From Martinezella tropici (GTDB lineage Bacteria; Pseudomonadota; Alphaproteobacteria; Rhizobiales; Rhizobiaceae), in the NCBI RefSeq assembly GCF_003287875.1, contig NZ_QMKK01000025.1, forward strand, positions 379,501-443,500: a stretch of DNA of 64,000 nt, given 5' to 3'. The notes under the pieces are model-generated. The model did no database searches. It was not told the origin of the DNA and was given only the letters and a program-made list of their open reading frames with translations. Positions 9,219 to 21,116 of the stretch are shown here, one piece after another. The position numbers and the translations under genes are program-made. How positions within the stretch are numbered: position 1 is the stretch's first letter; each line of letters starts with the position of its first letter.

Positions 9219-9939
9219 CGGCCACGACATGAAGAAACAAGGCATTGCCATGGCCGGCGTCGAGCTGCGCCTCGGCACGCATAATTTCCGCTTCGATTGC
9301 ACGTTGCCGCAGGGCAAGATCATCGCCATCGCCGGGCCGTCGGGATCCGGCAAATCCACCTTTCTCAATCTATTGGCCGGCTTCGAGCAGCCCGATCGCG
9401 GCCGCATCCTGCTTGCCGGGCAGGACGTGACCGGCCTGCATCCCGCCGACCGGCCGGTGTCGCTGGTCTTTCAGGACAACAACCTCTTTGCCCATCTCGA
9501 TCTCTTCACCAATGTCGGCCTTGGCATCAGCCCTTCATTGAAGCTTTCGGTACAGGATCGGCAAAGGGTCTCGGAGGCGCTGGCGCGCGTTGGGCTTCCT
9601 GGCTTCGAGAAGCGCAAGCCGGGGACACTTTCCGGCGGCGAACGACAGCGTGCCACCTTCGCAAGGGCGCTGGTGCGTGACAAGCCGATCCTACTGCTGG
9701 ACGAACCCTTCGCCGCCCTTGATCCAGGCCTACGCTCCGGCATGGTCGAACTTTTGAAAACCCTGCATCGCGAGAGCGGCAATACGGTGCTGATCGTTTC
9801 GCATGATCCGGCCGAGGTGCGGCGTCTTGCCGACCATGCCGTCTTCATCGAGGGCGGCGCGATCAGGCTTGCCGCCTCCATCGAGACCTTCCTGACGGCG
9901 GGCGACATTCCGGCATTGACCACATTTCTGCAGCATTGA
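9211..9939 (+). CDS. thiQ: Thiamine ABC transporter ATPase
   Basis: ATPase that powers ThiBP. The 242-residue protein has Walker [10 protein letters not shown] (42-50), a Q-loop in [12 protein letters not shown], signature [15 protein letters not shown], Walker [13 protein letters not shown] and the H-loop [10 protein letters not shown]. It starts inside the end of thiP (8-nt overlap). It completes the thiBPQ operon under the TPP riboswitch. No terminator is evident after it. Confidence 0.95.
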   Translation: MTDGHDMKKQGIAMAGVELRLGTHNFRFDCTLPQGKIIAIAGPSGSGKSTFLNLLAGFEQPDRGRILLAGQDVTGLHPADRPVSLVFQDNNLFAHLDLFTNVGLGISPSLKLSVQDRQRVSEALARVGLPGFEKRKPGTLSGGERQRATFARALVRDKPILLLDEPFAALDPGLRSGMVELLKTLHRESGNTVLIVSHDPAEVRRLADHAVFIEGGAIRLAASIETFLTAGDIPALTTFLQH

Positions 9940-10263
9940 TTGCGCTGCAGCATCTTGCTGTCGGCTTTGCCTTAATTTCGTCGTGCCGAACGGCTGAAAG
10001 TCCTCGGAAATGCTTGCTAAAATACAACGCCGCCACATTTAAACGGAGTCTCGCTATGCAACCGGTGCCAAAATCGGCTAGAGCAAGGGTTGGAGACCGT
10101 CCGGGCAGATGCGGATCGATGAGGATGCAGGCAACCTCTATCGGTGCGCGACGATGATCAGCCCGGTAACGATCAACCGGATTTGGTGCCGAGCCGGCAT
10201 GGCAGCGAAATGAGTGGGATACTGGTACTGAAGCAGAGCGAACGAGCAGAACGAAGGATCAGC
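9940..10263. other. Intergenic region, no gene seen
   Basis: About 324 bases between thiQ and the M48 protease. It contains an AT-richer patch around 10010-10045 that may hold the protease promoter. I find no supported gene or repeat. Confidence 0.4.
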
Positions 10264-11742
10264 GTGACCGTCGCACCCCGTTTGCGCCGCTTTGCCCCGC
10301 TCCTTGTCGCTGCCATGGTGTTGGACAGCTGCCAGACGGTGATGGATCAGTCCTATCAGCCGAGCGTGTCGCCGTCCGCCAATCCGCAGATCGTCTCCGA
10401 GGTGCAGAAGAACGATCCGCGCGCGCAGATGGGTGCGCGCGAGCATCCGCGTATCCTTGCAAGCTATGGCGGCGAGTACAAGGACGCCAAGACCGAGCGG
10501 CTCGTCGCTCGCATCGCTGGGGCCTTGACCAGCGTGTCGGAAAATCCGCAGCAGTCCTATCGCATCACCATTCTCAATTCGCCGTCGATCAACGCCTTTG
10601 CGCTTCCGGGCGGCTATCTCTACGTGACCCGCGGCCTTCTGGCGCTTGCCAATGATGCTTCCGAAGTCGCTGCCGTGCTGTCGCACGAGATGGCGCACGT
10701 GACAGCCAATCACGGCATCGAGCGGCAAAAACGCGAGGAAGCCGAAGTCATCGCCAGCCGCGTCGTTTCGGAAGTCCTGTCGAGCGATCTGGCCGGCAAG
10801 CAGGCGCTCGCACGCGGCAAGCTGCGTCTTGCCGCCTTCTCGCGCCAGCAGGAACTCCAGGCCGACGAGATCGGCATCCGCACGCTCGGCCAGGCCGGCT
10901 ACGATCCGTATGCCGCTGCCCGCTTCCTGAACGCCATGGAAGACTACAGCCGCTTCATGTCGGCCAATTCCGATGCCGACCAGAGCCTAGACTTCCTTTC
11001 GAGCCACCCGAGCACGCCACAGCGCATCGATCTTGCCAAGGCGCATGCCCGCGAATTCGGTGAGGAAGGCAAGGTCGGCGACATCGGCCGCGATTATTAC
11101 CTGAACGGTATCGATGGTCTGCTCTATGGTGACAGCCCCGAGGAAGGCTATGTCCGTGGCCAGACCTTCCTGCACGGTGGCCTCGGCATCCGCTTCGACG
11201 TGCCGCCGGATTTCCGCATCGACAACAAGGTCGAGGCCGTCATGGCGACCGGCCCCGGCGATATCGCCATCCGCTTCGACGGTGTTGCCGACAGCCAGAA
11301 CCAGAACCTGACGAACTATATTTCCAGCGGCTGGGTGACGGGCCTCGATCCCTCTTCGATCCAGTCGATCACCGTCAACGGCATGCCGGCTGCAACCGCG
11401 CGCGCTTCGGCCGATCGCTGGGATTTCGATGTTACGGTCATCCGCGACCGCACGCAGATCTTCCGTTTCCTGACAGCCGTGCCGAAGGGGAACATCGCCC
11501 AGCTCAACCAGACGGCGGACGTGCTGCGCTCGAGTTTCCGGCACATGACGCCGGATGAGGCAGCCTCGCTGAAGCCGCTCAGGGTCCGCGTCGTCACCGT
11601 CAAGCCGGGCGACACGATCACGACGCTCGCCGCCCGCATGATGGGGACCGACCGCAAGCTCGACCTGTTCAAACTGATCAACGCCCTACCGACCGGGGCA
11701 ACGATTGCGCCGGGCGACAAGGTCAAGATTATTTCGGAATAG
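10264..11742 (+). CDS. Secreted M48 family Zn-metalloprotease with C-terminal LysM-like domain
   Basis: An envelope protease likely concerned with outer-membrane quality control (BepA/LoiP-type M48). Of 492 residues, 1-23 form a signal sequence ending in LDSC, an imperfect lipobox, so it may be a lipoprotein. The zinc motif HEMAH is at 141-145, with the third ligand Glu in QELQADEIG near 197. The last 50 residues (VVTVKPGDTITTLAARMMG...APGDKVKIISE) are LysM-like and may bind peptidoglycan. The GTG at 10264 is chosen because GAAGGA sits 5-6 nt upstream; an ATG at 10210 would add 18 residues without a clear ribosome site. It converges with rpoH2. Confidence 0.85.
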   Translation: MTVAPRLRRFAPLLVAAMVLDSCQTVMDQSYQPSVSPSANPQIVSEVQKNDPRAQMGAREHPRILASYGGEYKDAKTERLVARIAGALTSVSENPQQSYRITILNSPSINAFALPGGYLYVTRGLLALANDASEVAAVLSHEMAHVTANHGIERQKREEAEVIASRVVSEVLSSDLAGKQALARGKLRLAAFSRQQELQADEIGIRTLGQAGYDPYAAARFLNAMEDYSRFMSANSDADQSLDFLSSHPSTPQRIDLAKAHAREFGEEGKVGDIGRDYYLNGIDGLLYGDSPEEGYVRGQTFLHGGLGIRFDVPPDFRIDNKVEAVMATGPGDIAIRFDGVADSQNQNLTNYISSGWVTGLDPSSIQSITVNGMPAATARASADRWDFDVTVIRDRTQIFRFLTAVPKGNIAQLNQTADVLRSSFRHMTPDEAASLKPLRVRVVTVKPGDTITTLAARMMGTDRKLDLFKLINALPTGATIAPGDKVKIISE

Positions 11743-11786
11743 CGATCGGCCTATCTATCTTCTCCCTGGCCGGGAGAAGAGCAGTC

Positions 11787-12650
11787 TCACGCGTAGCTCG
11801 CCATACGAGGATCCGCATCGACAAGCGCGTTGCGGAGCTTGTCCATTGCGCGGCTTTCGATCTGACGCACACGTTCCTTGGAAATTCCGAGATCGGCGCC
11901 GAGTTCTTCGAGCGTCGCTCCGTCTTCCACGAGGCGTCGTGCCTGGATGATCTTCATCTCGCGTTCGTTGAGATGCTTCAGCGCCGAAGCGAGCCATATG
12001 CGCCGGCGTTCACCGTCGATCATGTCGGAAACCTGCTCGTCCGGAAGCGGTTCGTCGCTGATGAGAAAATCGATACGTTCCGCGCTTTCGGAATCGCTTG
12101 ATATCGACGGCGCCTGCAGGGACGTATCGCTGCTGGAAAGGCGCGCATCCATGGTCTGCACGTCGGCAAGACTGACCCCGAGCGCAACTGCGATTTCCTC
12201 ATGGATGGACTGGACGGTAACGCTCGAATTGCTGCGGGCGAGCTTGGCGCGCAGGCGTCGAAGATTGAAGAACAAGGCCTTCTGCGCCGAACTCGTGCCA
12301 CCACGCACGATCGACCAATTGCGCAGAATATAGTCCTGGATGGAAGCGCGGATCCACCAGCTTGCATAGGTCGAGAAGCGAACTTCCCGTTCCGGTTCGA
12401 AACGGGCGGCTGCCTCGAGGAGGCCGACATAGCCCTCCTGGACGAGATCGCTCATGGGCAGTCCGAAATTGCGGAATTTGCCCGCCATGGAAATGACGAG
12501 GCGCATATGGGCAGTTGCTATCTGGTTGCGGGCGCCGCGATCATCATGATCCTTCCAGCGTATAGCAAGATCATGTTCTTCGTCGCGATCGAGATAGGGA
12601 GCAGCCATCGCGACTTTGATCATACGTCGATCTGCAGACATGTTCGTCAT
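11787..12650 (-). CDS. rpoH2: RNA polymerase sigma-32-type factor, RpoH2-like
   Basis: Alternative heat-shock/stress sigma factor of 287 residues. It has region 1.2/2 (NQIATAHMRLVISMAGKF, SDLVQEGYVGLLEAA, FSTYASWWIRASIQDYI), the RpoH box AQKALFFNLRRL, and region 4 with the HTH LEELGADLGISKERVRQIE. Two in-frame ATGs lie close together; AGGAG abuts the first (12656) but is 6 nt from the second (12650), so the second is preferred. Family knowledge: in S. meliloti the paralogue rpoH2 depends on the general stress sigma RpoE2. Here GGAAAC (12724-12719) and CGTC (12700-12697), 18 nt apart, resemble but do not match that promoter. Assignment as RpoH2 and not RpoH1 rests on neighbours and is moderately sure. 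Confidence 0.88.
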   Translation of the reverse strand: MTNMSADRRMIKVAMAAPYLDRDEEHDLAIRWKDHDDRGARNQIATAHMRLVISMAGKFRNFGLPMSDLVQEGYVGLLEAAARFEPEREVRFSTYASWWIRASIQDYILRNWSIVRGGTSSAQKALFFNLRRLRAKLARSNSSVTVQSIHEEIAVALGVSLADVQTMDARLSSSDTSLQAPSISSDSESAERIDFLISDEPLPDEQVSDMIDGERRRIWLASALKHLNEREMKIIQARRLVEDGATLEELGADLGISKERVRQIESRAMDKLRNALVDADPRMASYA

Positions 12651-13056
12651 ACGCATCTCCTAGGTTCAGCCTCAAGTCGTCTTCAGTGCCGCGGTCGACG
12701 AAAAGGGCAACAAGTATCGTTTCCGAACATCGCTGCTCGGATGGAAATCAATGAATGAAATTCAAATTGGAGACCGATATCCGGTTCGCCGGATAATCGA
12801 TGACTAGTCTTGTTCGATCTCAGCGAATGGGTCTGACGATTGAAGCATGTTCAGATCGCCGGGGGGCTTCGGATGAAAACGCATAGGCCGGTCCTCGTGA
12901 ATGTCGATAATACGGCCAGTCCGGAACCTCTCCCCACAGGAGTGCACTCACACCGACCGTTAACACGAGGCTTAAACGCGGCAGAAGCAAAAAGGTTCCA
13001 AAGAAAAAACCCGGCACGAAGGCCGGGTTTTTTGAAGCTGGATTGGCGCGCTCGCC
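12651..13056. other. rpoH2 upstream region
   Basis: This gap holds the rpoH2 promoter area (a GGAAAC/CGTC EcfG-like pair at 12697-12724, weak) and the carD terminator at 13004-13034. No further gene is supported. Confidence 0.4.
13004..13034 (-). terminator. Rho-independent terminator after carD
   Basis: AAAAAACCCGGC, a 5-nt loop and GCCGGGTTTTTT form a GC-rich stem flanked by A and T runs, so it can work on both strands. It lies 23 bases downstream of the carD stop. Confidence 0.9.
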
Positions 13057-13629
13057 TTAGGCTGCTTCGTCCTGGGAATCGTCTTCCTCGACGACCTTGC
13101 CACGCTTGGGACCCTTGTTGAGATTGGTCTCGACAAGGCGAACGGCTTCGGTTTCCGACATCTTGTTGACGGCTGCAATTTCGCGCGCCATGCGATCGAG
13201 CGCAGCTTCGTAAAGCTGACGTTCGGAATAGGACTGCTCGGGCTGGTTCTCGGCGCGATAGAGATCGCGAACCACCTCGGCGATGGAGAGCAGATCGCCG
13301 GAATTGATTTTGGCATCATATTCCTGCGCGCGACGCGACCACATGGTGCGCTTCACGCGGGCTTTGCCCTGCACGACCTTCAGCGCCCGCTCGACGAAAT
13401 CCGTCTCGGAAAGCTTGCGCATGCCGATGCTCATGGCCTTGGCCACCGGCACCTTCAGGCGCATCTTGTCTTTCTCGAAGTCGATTACGAACAGCTCGAG
13501 CTTCATGCCTGCGACTTCTTGCTCTTCGATGGCAGTGATCGTGCCGACGCCGTGGGCGGGATAAACGATCGCTTCACCAGTTTTGAAGCCATGGCGTGCT
13601 GCTGAAGGTTTTTTCTGCTGGGTCGTCAT
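13057..13629 (-). CDS. carD: CarD family transcriptional regulator
   Basis: A CarD/CdnL-type protein that binds RNA polymerase and stabilises promoter open complexes, mainly at rRNA and housekeeping promoters. The 190-residue product has the N-terminal Tudor-like RNAP-interaction domain (FKTGEAIVYPAHGVGTITAIEEQEVAG...FVIDFEKDKMRLKVPV), then a helical DNA-binding domain (KVVQGKARVKRTMWSRRAQEYDAK and following), and an acidic tail EEDDSQDEAA. The ATG at 13629 is preferred; an in-frame TTG at 13638 lies 3-4 nt after GGGAG. Its own terminator follows. Monocistronic by the look of its flanks. Confidence 0.93.
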   Translation of the reverse strand: MTTQQKKPSAARHGFKTGEAIVYPAHGVGTITAIEEQEVAGMKLELFVIDFEKDKMRLKVPVAKAMSIGMRKLSETDFVERALKVVQGKARVKRTMWSRRAQEYDAKINSGDLLSIAEVVRDLYRAENQPEQSYSERQLYEAALDRMAREIAAVNKMSETEAVRLVETNLNKGPKRGKVVEEDDSQDEAA

Positions 13630-14027
13630 TCTTTTCAAAAACTCCCTGTTACGCGCCCGGTTGGGCCGGGTGCCGGGTCAGTCAGGCCCGGATGAGACGG
13701 ACGTACCGTCGGGGTCACTTCATCCTGGTCCAGCCAGACTTATGCAAACAGAAACCCACCCATCGCGATCTAAGACCCGACAACACAAACGGTTGATATG
13801 TCAAGGAAACCGCGTACGGATTGGTGATTTGCTTTCGTGATGGTTTTGGGCATGCGAAATGCCGCAGTGGATCAGTGTGCGGAACCTATCACAAAAATCT
13901 GAGGAAATCAATAATTTGCTGTACGCGCGCCAAAAGGGCCACGTTGACCGCTATGCGGCCTGACGGCAATGATTCGCTTTCTGCGATATCGACTACACCT
14001 TTATCGACCGCCTGTCACGGCCCTCGG
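13630..14027. other. carD upstream region
   Basis: About 398 bases between fdxA and carD. A TTGACA box on the minus strand (around 13799-13804) may be part of the carD promoter, but I see no good -10 at the right distance. No gene seen. Confidence 0.4.
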
Positions 14028-14366
14028 TCAGTCGCCGGTTCCTGGGTTCGCCGAGAAATACTTCTCGAACTTTCCTTCTTCGCCATCCATCTCCTTGGCT
14101 TCCGGCAACGGGTCGCGCTTGACCGTGATGTTGGGCCAGATGGCGGCATACTCCATATTGATCTTCAGCCACTTGTCGAGACCCGGCTCCGTATCGGGTT
14201 TAATCGCCTCGGCGGGACATTCCGGTTCGCAGACACCGCAATCGATGCATTCGTCGGGATGGATGACGAGGAAGTTCTCGCCTTCGTAGAAGCAGTCAAC
14301 AGGGCAGACTTCCACGCAATCGGTATATTTGCAGCGGACGCAATTATCGGTCACGACATATGTCAC
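14028..14366 (-). CDS. fdxA: 7Fe-8S ferredoxin FdxA
   Basis: Small soluble electron carrier with one [3Fe-4S] and one [4Fe-4S] cluster, like Azotobacter FdI. At 112 residues it has the standard length. Cys9, Cys17 and Cys50 match the 3Fe-4S ligands; Cys21, Cys40, Cys43 and Cys46 match the 4Fe-4S ligands. The frame is open up to 14510, but GTG at 14366 gives the conserved start TYVVTDNC and has GGAG 6 nt upstream. It lies between the S4-domain gene and carD, all on the minus strand. Redox partner unknown. Confidence 0.95.
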   Translation of the reverse strand: MTYVVTDNCVRCKYTDCVEVCPVDCFYEGENFLVIHPDECIDCGVCEPECPAEAIKPDTEPGLDKWLKINMEYAAIWPNITVKRDPLPEAKEMDGEEGKFEKYFSANPGTGD

Positions 14367-14562
14367 GAAGCACTCCAGGAATGTCTTTAGCTTCCGCGGA
14401 TGCGCAACCTGGAACGTCGCGCGCTCCCGCGGAGCCGAACGGGGATCAAGCGCAAACGCGCCGCCCGGCTGGTTACCGGCAGGTTGATGGTGAGGTATCG
14501 ACTTTGTCATCCAATTTCAAGGACAAACAATCTGGAAAGCGGCCTGAGACGGGCAGAGTTTT

Positions 14563-14967
14563 CTAATCGTCGTCCGAGATCAGGCGATCGATTGCACGGC
14601 GATCGCGCTTCGTGGGCCTTCCACTCCCCGGCGCCCGTAATGCCTGCTCGAACGGGGTGAGGCGTTTTGTCTCATCCGGCGGCGGCGTTAGGTCCTCATA
14701 GAGCAGCTTGGCTTCCTCGAAAGGGCCTCGGCGCTCGCCGGCGGCACGCACGATGAGGACGACATCTCGGCGCTCCAGCGAGAGCTCGATACGGTCGCCC
14801 GCCTTGACGCCGAAACTCGGCTGCACAATCCGCTCGCCATTGACCCGTACGCTGCCGTTCTGAACGTAGAGCTGCGCCAGCGAGCGGGATTTCACCATGC
14901 GGGCAAAGAACAGCCATTTGTCGATGCGCTGGCGCGAACCGGAAAATGGCTGTCTCTCGTCCGTCAT
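14563..14967 (-). CDS. hslR: S4-domain RNA-binding protein, Hsp15-like
   Basis: 134 residues with an N-terminal S4 domain (QRIDKWLFFARMVKSRSLAQLYVQNGSVRVNGERI...VKAGDRIEL). It matches heat-shock protein Hsp15, which in E. coli rescues stalled 50S subunits carrying nascent chains. The C-terminal tail is basic (GRPTKRDRRAIDRL). It starts 3 nt after the stop of the SUV3-like helicase gene, so both RNA proteins are in one operon. Confidence 0.9.
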   Translation of the reverse strand: MTDERQPFSGSRQRIDKWLFFARMVKSRSLAQLYVQNGSVRVNGERIVQPSFGVKAGDRIELSLERRDVVLIVRAAGERRGPFEEAKLLYEDLTPPPDETKRLTPFEQALRAPGSGRPTKRDRRAIDRLISDDD

Positions 14968-14970
14968 GGG

Positions 14971-18117
<3,147 letters not shown>

Positions 18118-18312
18118 GGGCGAGAAACCACCGTCTTTCGATCAGCAAGTTCCCCAAGGAGGAAACGAAGAGATGACGACCATATGCGACAAAGGCAAGA
18201 CCTGAATAAAAAAACAGCCACCGCAACAACCGATTTCATTATTGACGATCTCAACCGTAAGCCACATTAACCCTGCATCTCATGCGAGTCCCGACGATCG
18301 CGGAACACCTTG

Positions 18313-18386
18313 AGAACGAATCGGAGACGAATCGCTGACTCGCCAGCGTTCTTTTTTTGTTCACTACAATATATGGATTTCGATGG
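18313..18386 (+). repeat. Module copy 1: 7-4-7 direct repeat, T-tract, -10-like box
   Basis: ACGAATC (18316-18322), GGAG, ACGAATC (18327-18333), then a pyrimidine tract ending TTTGTTC (at 18362), then TACAAT (18365-18370), which has five of six bases of a -10 box. The first 26 bases equal those of copy 2. Confidence 0.75.
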
Positions 18387-18555
18387 AAAGAGTCACACCA
18401 AATGCTGAATCTCATTTCAGTGCCTTTTCCACGAGAAAAGGAGTCAAGCCGAGAATCCAAAGCCGGCGAAGATCGCTATGTTTTATGGTTAATTATCTGT
18501 AAATCATCGGATTTTCGGAACAGCGCCCTTCTCTTCGAGATCTGAGGTCAAAGCC

Positions 18556-18630
18556 AGAACGAATCGGAGACGAATCGCTGATTCCACAGGATTCCTCTTT
18601 TGTTCTATACCATATTTAGCGTTTCGGCGG
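18556..18630 (+). repeat. Module copy 2
   Basis: Identical to copy 1 over the first 26 bases, including both ACGAATC units. It aligns without gaps for 50 bases up to GTTC, followed by TACCAT at the same offset as the TACAAT of copy 1. Confidence 0.75.
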
Positions 18631-18981
18631 CCGAGGCATACAGGACTCTGAATGGTTGAACCCACGATTCCCGCCGAATCAGGAATTGCGATCAATCTTT
18701 TAACGAGCGCAAATATAACGAATTCGCAAATACACGTACAGGATGTGATTATCTGTAAAACGCCGGGGCCGCAGCGCCCGGATTTCACGGCTACATATTT
18801 CTTTTCGCCAGGACAGCATCGAAATTCGGGAGGCGGCAAGGGCACCAAACCTCTTCGTAGGCCCATTCAACCCAAACCGAACGAGGCTGGAAGGCGCCTT
18901 CCCCCGCATACCCGATTTCGCTCTTTCTGCATGTCGGCAACCTGTAAGAAGGCACCAGGACATTAACCAAAGTCCAAAGGC

Positions 18982-19056
18982 AGAACGAATCACCGACGAA
19001 TCACGGACATGCTTCTTTTCTCTCTTTGTTCACCGCAACATATTGTATTTTAATGG
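18982..19056 (+). repeat. Module copy 3 (more diverged)
   Basis: AGAACGAATC, four changed bases, GACGAATC, a pyrimidine tract and TTTGTTC at exactly the same offset (50 bases), then CGCAACATATTG. The -10-like box is degenerate here. Confidence 0.65.
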
Positions 19057-19173
19057 TATTTTAACCATAATAGCAAATCGCCGCAGCCTCTTTCCACACC
19101 TGTATCGCGCCGTCGCGTTAATATCCGGCTGAATGCGCTCCCGCCGGCATTCCCGCCTTTTTATTTCTTAGCC

Positions 19174-19199
19174 GGAACAATTTTCTGCGACGCAAGTTT
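19174..19199 (+). promoter_or_regulatory. EcfG/RpoE2-type general stress promoter (candidate)
   Basis: GGAAC at 19174-19178, 16 bases, then AGTT (19195-19198). The alphaproteobacterial EcfG consensus is GGAAC-N16/17-cGTT. It lies 130 bases before a small DUF3309-type gene, whose relatives are often stress-induced. Confidence 0.45.
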
Positions 19200-19329
19200 C
19201 TATCTGCAGAATTGAGGAACTCCGCCCATTCACTAGGAAACCGATTCGAGCTGGAACCGCTGGACCATAGTGCCGGAATGAAGGAAATTGCCGGCGCCAT
19301 TCAAGCGATGGACATGGAGGAGACATATC

Positions 19330-19485
19330 ATGCTTGGTACGGTATTGCTTGTCATATTGATTCTGCTGCTGATCGGGGCACTGCCCAACTGGGGGTACAG
19401 CCGGGGATGGGGGTACGGTCCATCGGGCGGGCTCGGACTTGTTCTCGTCATTGTCCTCATTTTGTTATTGATGGGGCGGATCTGA
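19330..19485 (+). CDS. DUF3309-type small membrane protein
   Basis: 51 residues: hydrophobic segment GTVLLVILILLLIGALP, a short Trp/Gly/Tyr-rich turn (NWGYSRGWGYGPSGG) and a second hydrophobic segment ending LLMGRI. This is the conserved pattern of DUF3309 proteins, frequent in Rhizobiales. GGAGGAG lies 7 nt before the ATG. An EcfG-like promoter is upstream. Function is unknown; a general stress or envelope role is inferred. Confidence 0.85.
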   Translation: MLGTVLLVILILLLIGALPNWGYSRGWGYGPSGGLGLVLVIVLILLLMGRI

Positions 19486-19531
19486 TCCGCAGGTCAATGT
19501 TCAAACTTCACAACACCAGGGAGCTAACACC

Positions 19532-19786
19532 ATGAAGAAGATCATCGTCGCGATCGCCCTTGTCGGCGCTTTAGCGTCGTGCACGGCAACGGAAAAAGGG
19601 ACTGCCATCGGTGCCGGCACTGGCGCCCTGATCGGCGGCGTGGCCACCCATAGCTGGGGCGGCGCGGCAGTCGGCGCTGTTGCCGGCGGCGTCGTCGGCA
19701 ATCTCATCGGACGCTCCCATGAGCGCCGCGGCTATTGCATCTATCGCGACCGCTACGGCCATCGCTACGAAGCTCGTTGCCGCTAA
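19532..19786 (+). CDS. Glycine-zipper small lipoprotein
   Basis: 84 residues. The signal peptide ends in the lipobox LASC, with lipidated Cys at 17. Then come Gly/Ala-rich repeats (AIGAGTGALIGGVATHSWGGAAVGAVAGGVVGN, split here as a description: Gly every four residues from about 26 to 60), typical of the Gly-zipper 2TM fold, and a basic Tyr/Arg-rich tail (CIYRDRYGHRYEARCR). Such proteins (YMGG/OmpA-like zipper) sit in the envelope and are often stress-induced. A good ribosome site (AGGGAG) precedes the ATG. Role not known. Confidence 0.85.
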   Translation: MKKIIVAIALVGALASCTATEKGTAIGAGTGALIGGVATHSWGGAAVGAVAGGVVGNLIGRSHERRGYCIYRDRYGHRYEARCR

Positions 19787-19938
19787 GGCCTGAGGGCCGC
19801 GACCGGCCGCTTCTGCGGCTCGGTCGCGGACATCCGACCCTCGGGGCCAGGCCCTGGAAGCCTCAGTTTCTGAGAGAATCCTCTTCCCGCACGATCGGTC
19901 TCGGGAAGGGAGCAGTGTTTTGAGAAAGGAACGGCACC

Positions 19939-20115
19939 ATGGCCGCAATCATCGCAAGCATTGCAGCATTCGCGCTCATCGGCACCACTTTTTACGCGCT
20001 TGGAAGCGCGGCGCGGATGCGGGACAAAGAGAAGAAGCAACGGGTGGCGTTGGAAGCCGTGATCCTGGAATTCAAGCCACGGCAGCGGCAACAGGCAAAT
20101 TCAGGCCGAGGATGA
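19939..20115 (+). CDS. Small single-TM protein, function unknown
   Basis: 58 residues starting MAAIIASIAAFALIGTTFYA, one membrane helix, followed by a charged helix (RMRDKEKKQRVALEAVILEF) and a Gln/Arg-rich end. AAGGA lies 8 nt before the ATG. No family recognised. It follows two other small envelope genes on the same strand, but 150 bases separate it from the previous one. Confidence 0.55.
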   Translation: MAAIIASIAAFALIGTTFYALGSAARMRDKEKKQRVALEAVILEFKPRQRQQANSGRG

Positions 20116-20230
20116 TTGCCGGATCGGTTGTGACTTCTATCCGGCAATCTTCTCCCTGACGCAGGCGGGCAAGAGCGCATCAGCTTTTCATGGAAATCCC
20201 GAGCCCACCGCGTACTTTCCCGGAATTGCT

Positions 20231-20956
20231 CTAGACGAAGAACTGGCCGCCATTGGCCGTTATCGTCGATCCCGTAATGAAACCGGCATCATCGCTGGCA
20301 AGGAAAACCGCGATGCGGGCGATCTCCTCCGGCTCGCCCAGGCGGCCCACCGGGATCTGCGGGATGATGCGCTCGTTCAATACCTTTTCCGGCACCGCCA
20401 GCACCATTTCCGTGCCGATATAGCCGGGGCAAATGGCATTGACGGTGATGTTCTTGGCAGCACCTTCCTGGGCTAGCGCCTTGGTGAAGCCGAGATCGCC
20501 GGCCTTGGCGGCAGAGTAATTCGCCTGCCCCATCTGCCCCTTCTGACCATTGATCGAAGAGATATTGATCACGCGGCCGAAGCTGCGGTCGCGCATGCCC
20601 TGCCAGACATGATGCGTCATGTTGAACAGGCCGGTGAGGTTCGTATTGATGACTTCGTGCCACTGCTGCGGCGTCATCTTGTGGAACATGGCGTCGCGGG
20701 TAATGCCGGCATTATTGACCAGCACATCGACATGGCCGAGATCGTGCTCGACCTTGGCTATGCCTTTGCCGCAGGCTTCGTAATCGGTGACATCCCATTT
20801 ATAGACGGCGATGCCGGTCACATCGTGGAAAGCCCTGGCTTTCTCATCGTTGCCGGCATAGGTCGCCGCCACCTTGTAACCCGCATTGTGCAGCGCCATC
20901 GAAATGGCCGCGCCGATGCCGCGCGTACCCCCGGTTACCAATGCCACTCTGCTCAT
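20231..20956 (-). CDS. phaB: Acetoacetyl-CoA reductase
   Basis: Second step of polyhydroxybutyrate synthesis: NADPH-dependent reduction of acetoacetyl-CoA to (R)-3-hydroxybutyryl-CoA. It is a 241-residue short-chain dehydrogenase with nucleotide motif TGGTRGIG (8-15), NNAG (81-84), and catalytic Ser134, Tyr147 and Lys151 in the SSINGQKGQMGQANYSAAK region. The frame is open to 21175, but the ATG at 20956 has GGGGAG 6 nt upstream and gives the family start. It lies 160 bases after phaA on the same strand. Confidence 0.96.
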   Translation of the reverse strand: MSRVALVTGGTRGIGAAISMALHNAGYKVAATYAGNDEKARAFHDVTGIAVYKWDVTDYEACGKGIAKVEHDLGHVDVLVNNAGITRDAMFHKMTPQQWHEVINTNLTGLFNMTHHVWQGMRDRSFGRVINISSINGQKGQMGQANYSAAKAGDLGFTKALAQEGAAKNITVNAICPGYIGTEMVLAVPEKVLNERIIPQIPVGRLGEPEEIARIAVFLASDDAGFITGSTITANGGQFFV

Positions 20957-21116
20957 GTGCCACTCCCCTTTTTTGCTGCGGAGGCGGGACGCCCGAAGGT
21001 CGGGTCGCCCGCTCGCTTTCACCACTTCTTCTGGAAAATTCCTTTCAAAACGCCCCCGAGCATGATGCCGAAAAGTATGAGCGGTTTTCGGATCATCATG
21101 CTCTATTTCTTTGATT

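Larger units (their letters stand above)
18118..19329. other. 1.2-kb apparently gene-free region with repeated promoter-like modules
   Basis: AT-richer than its surroundings and without a credible long reading frame. It holds three copies of a ~75-bp module (entries below), a duplicated ATTATCTGTAAA (18492-18503 and 18748-18759) and an EcfG-like promoter near its right end. Small RNAs are a reasonable guess; no clear poly-U terminator was found. Confidence 0.55.

Noticed and set aside
18313..19056. CRISPR-like array
   Set aside because: Only three diverged copies with unequal spacing (243 and 426 bases), no constant repeat/spacer pattern and no cas genes.
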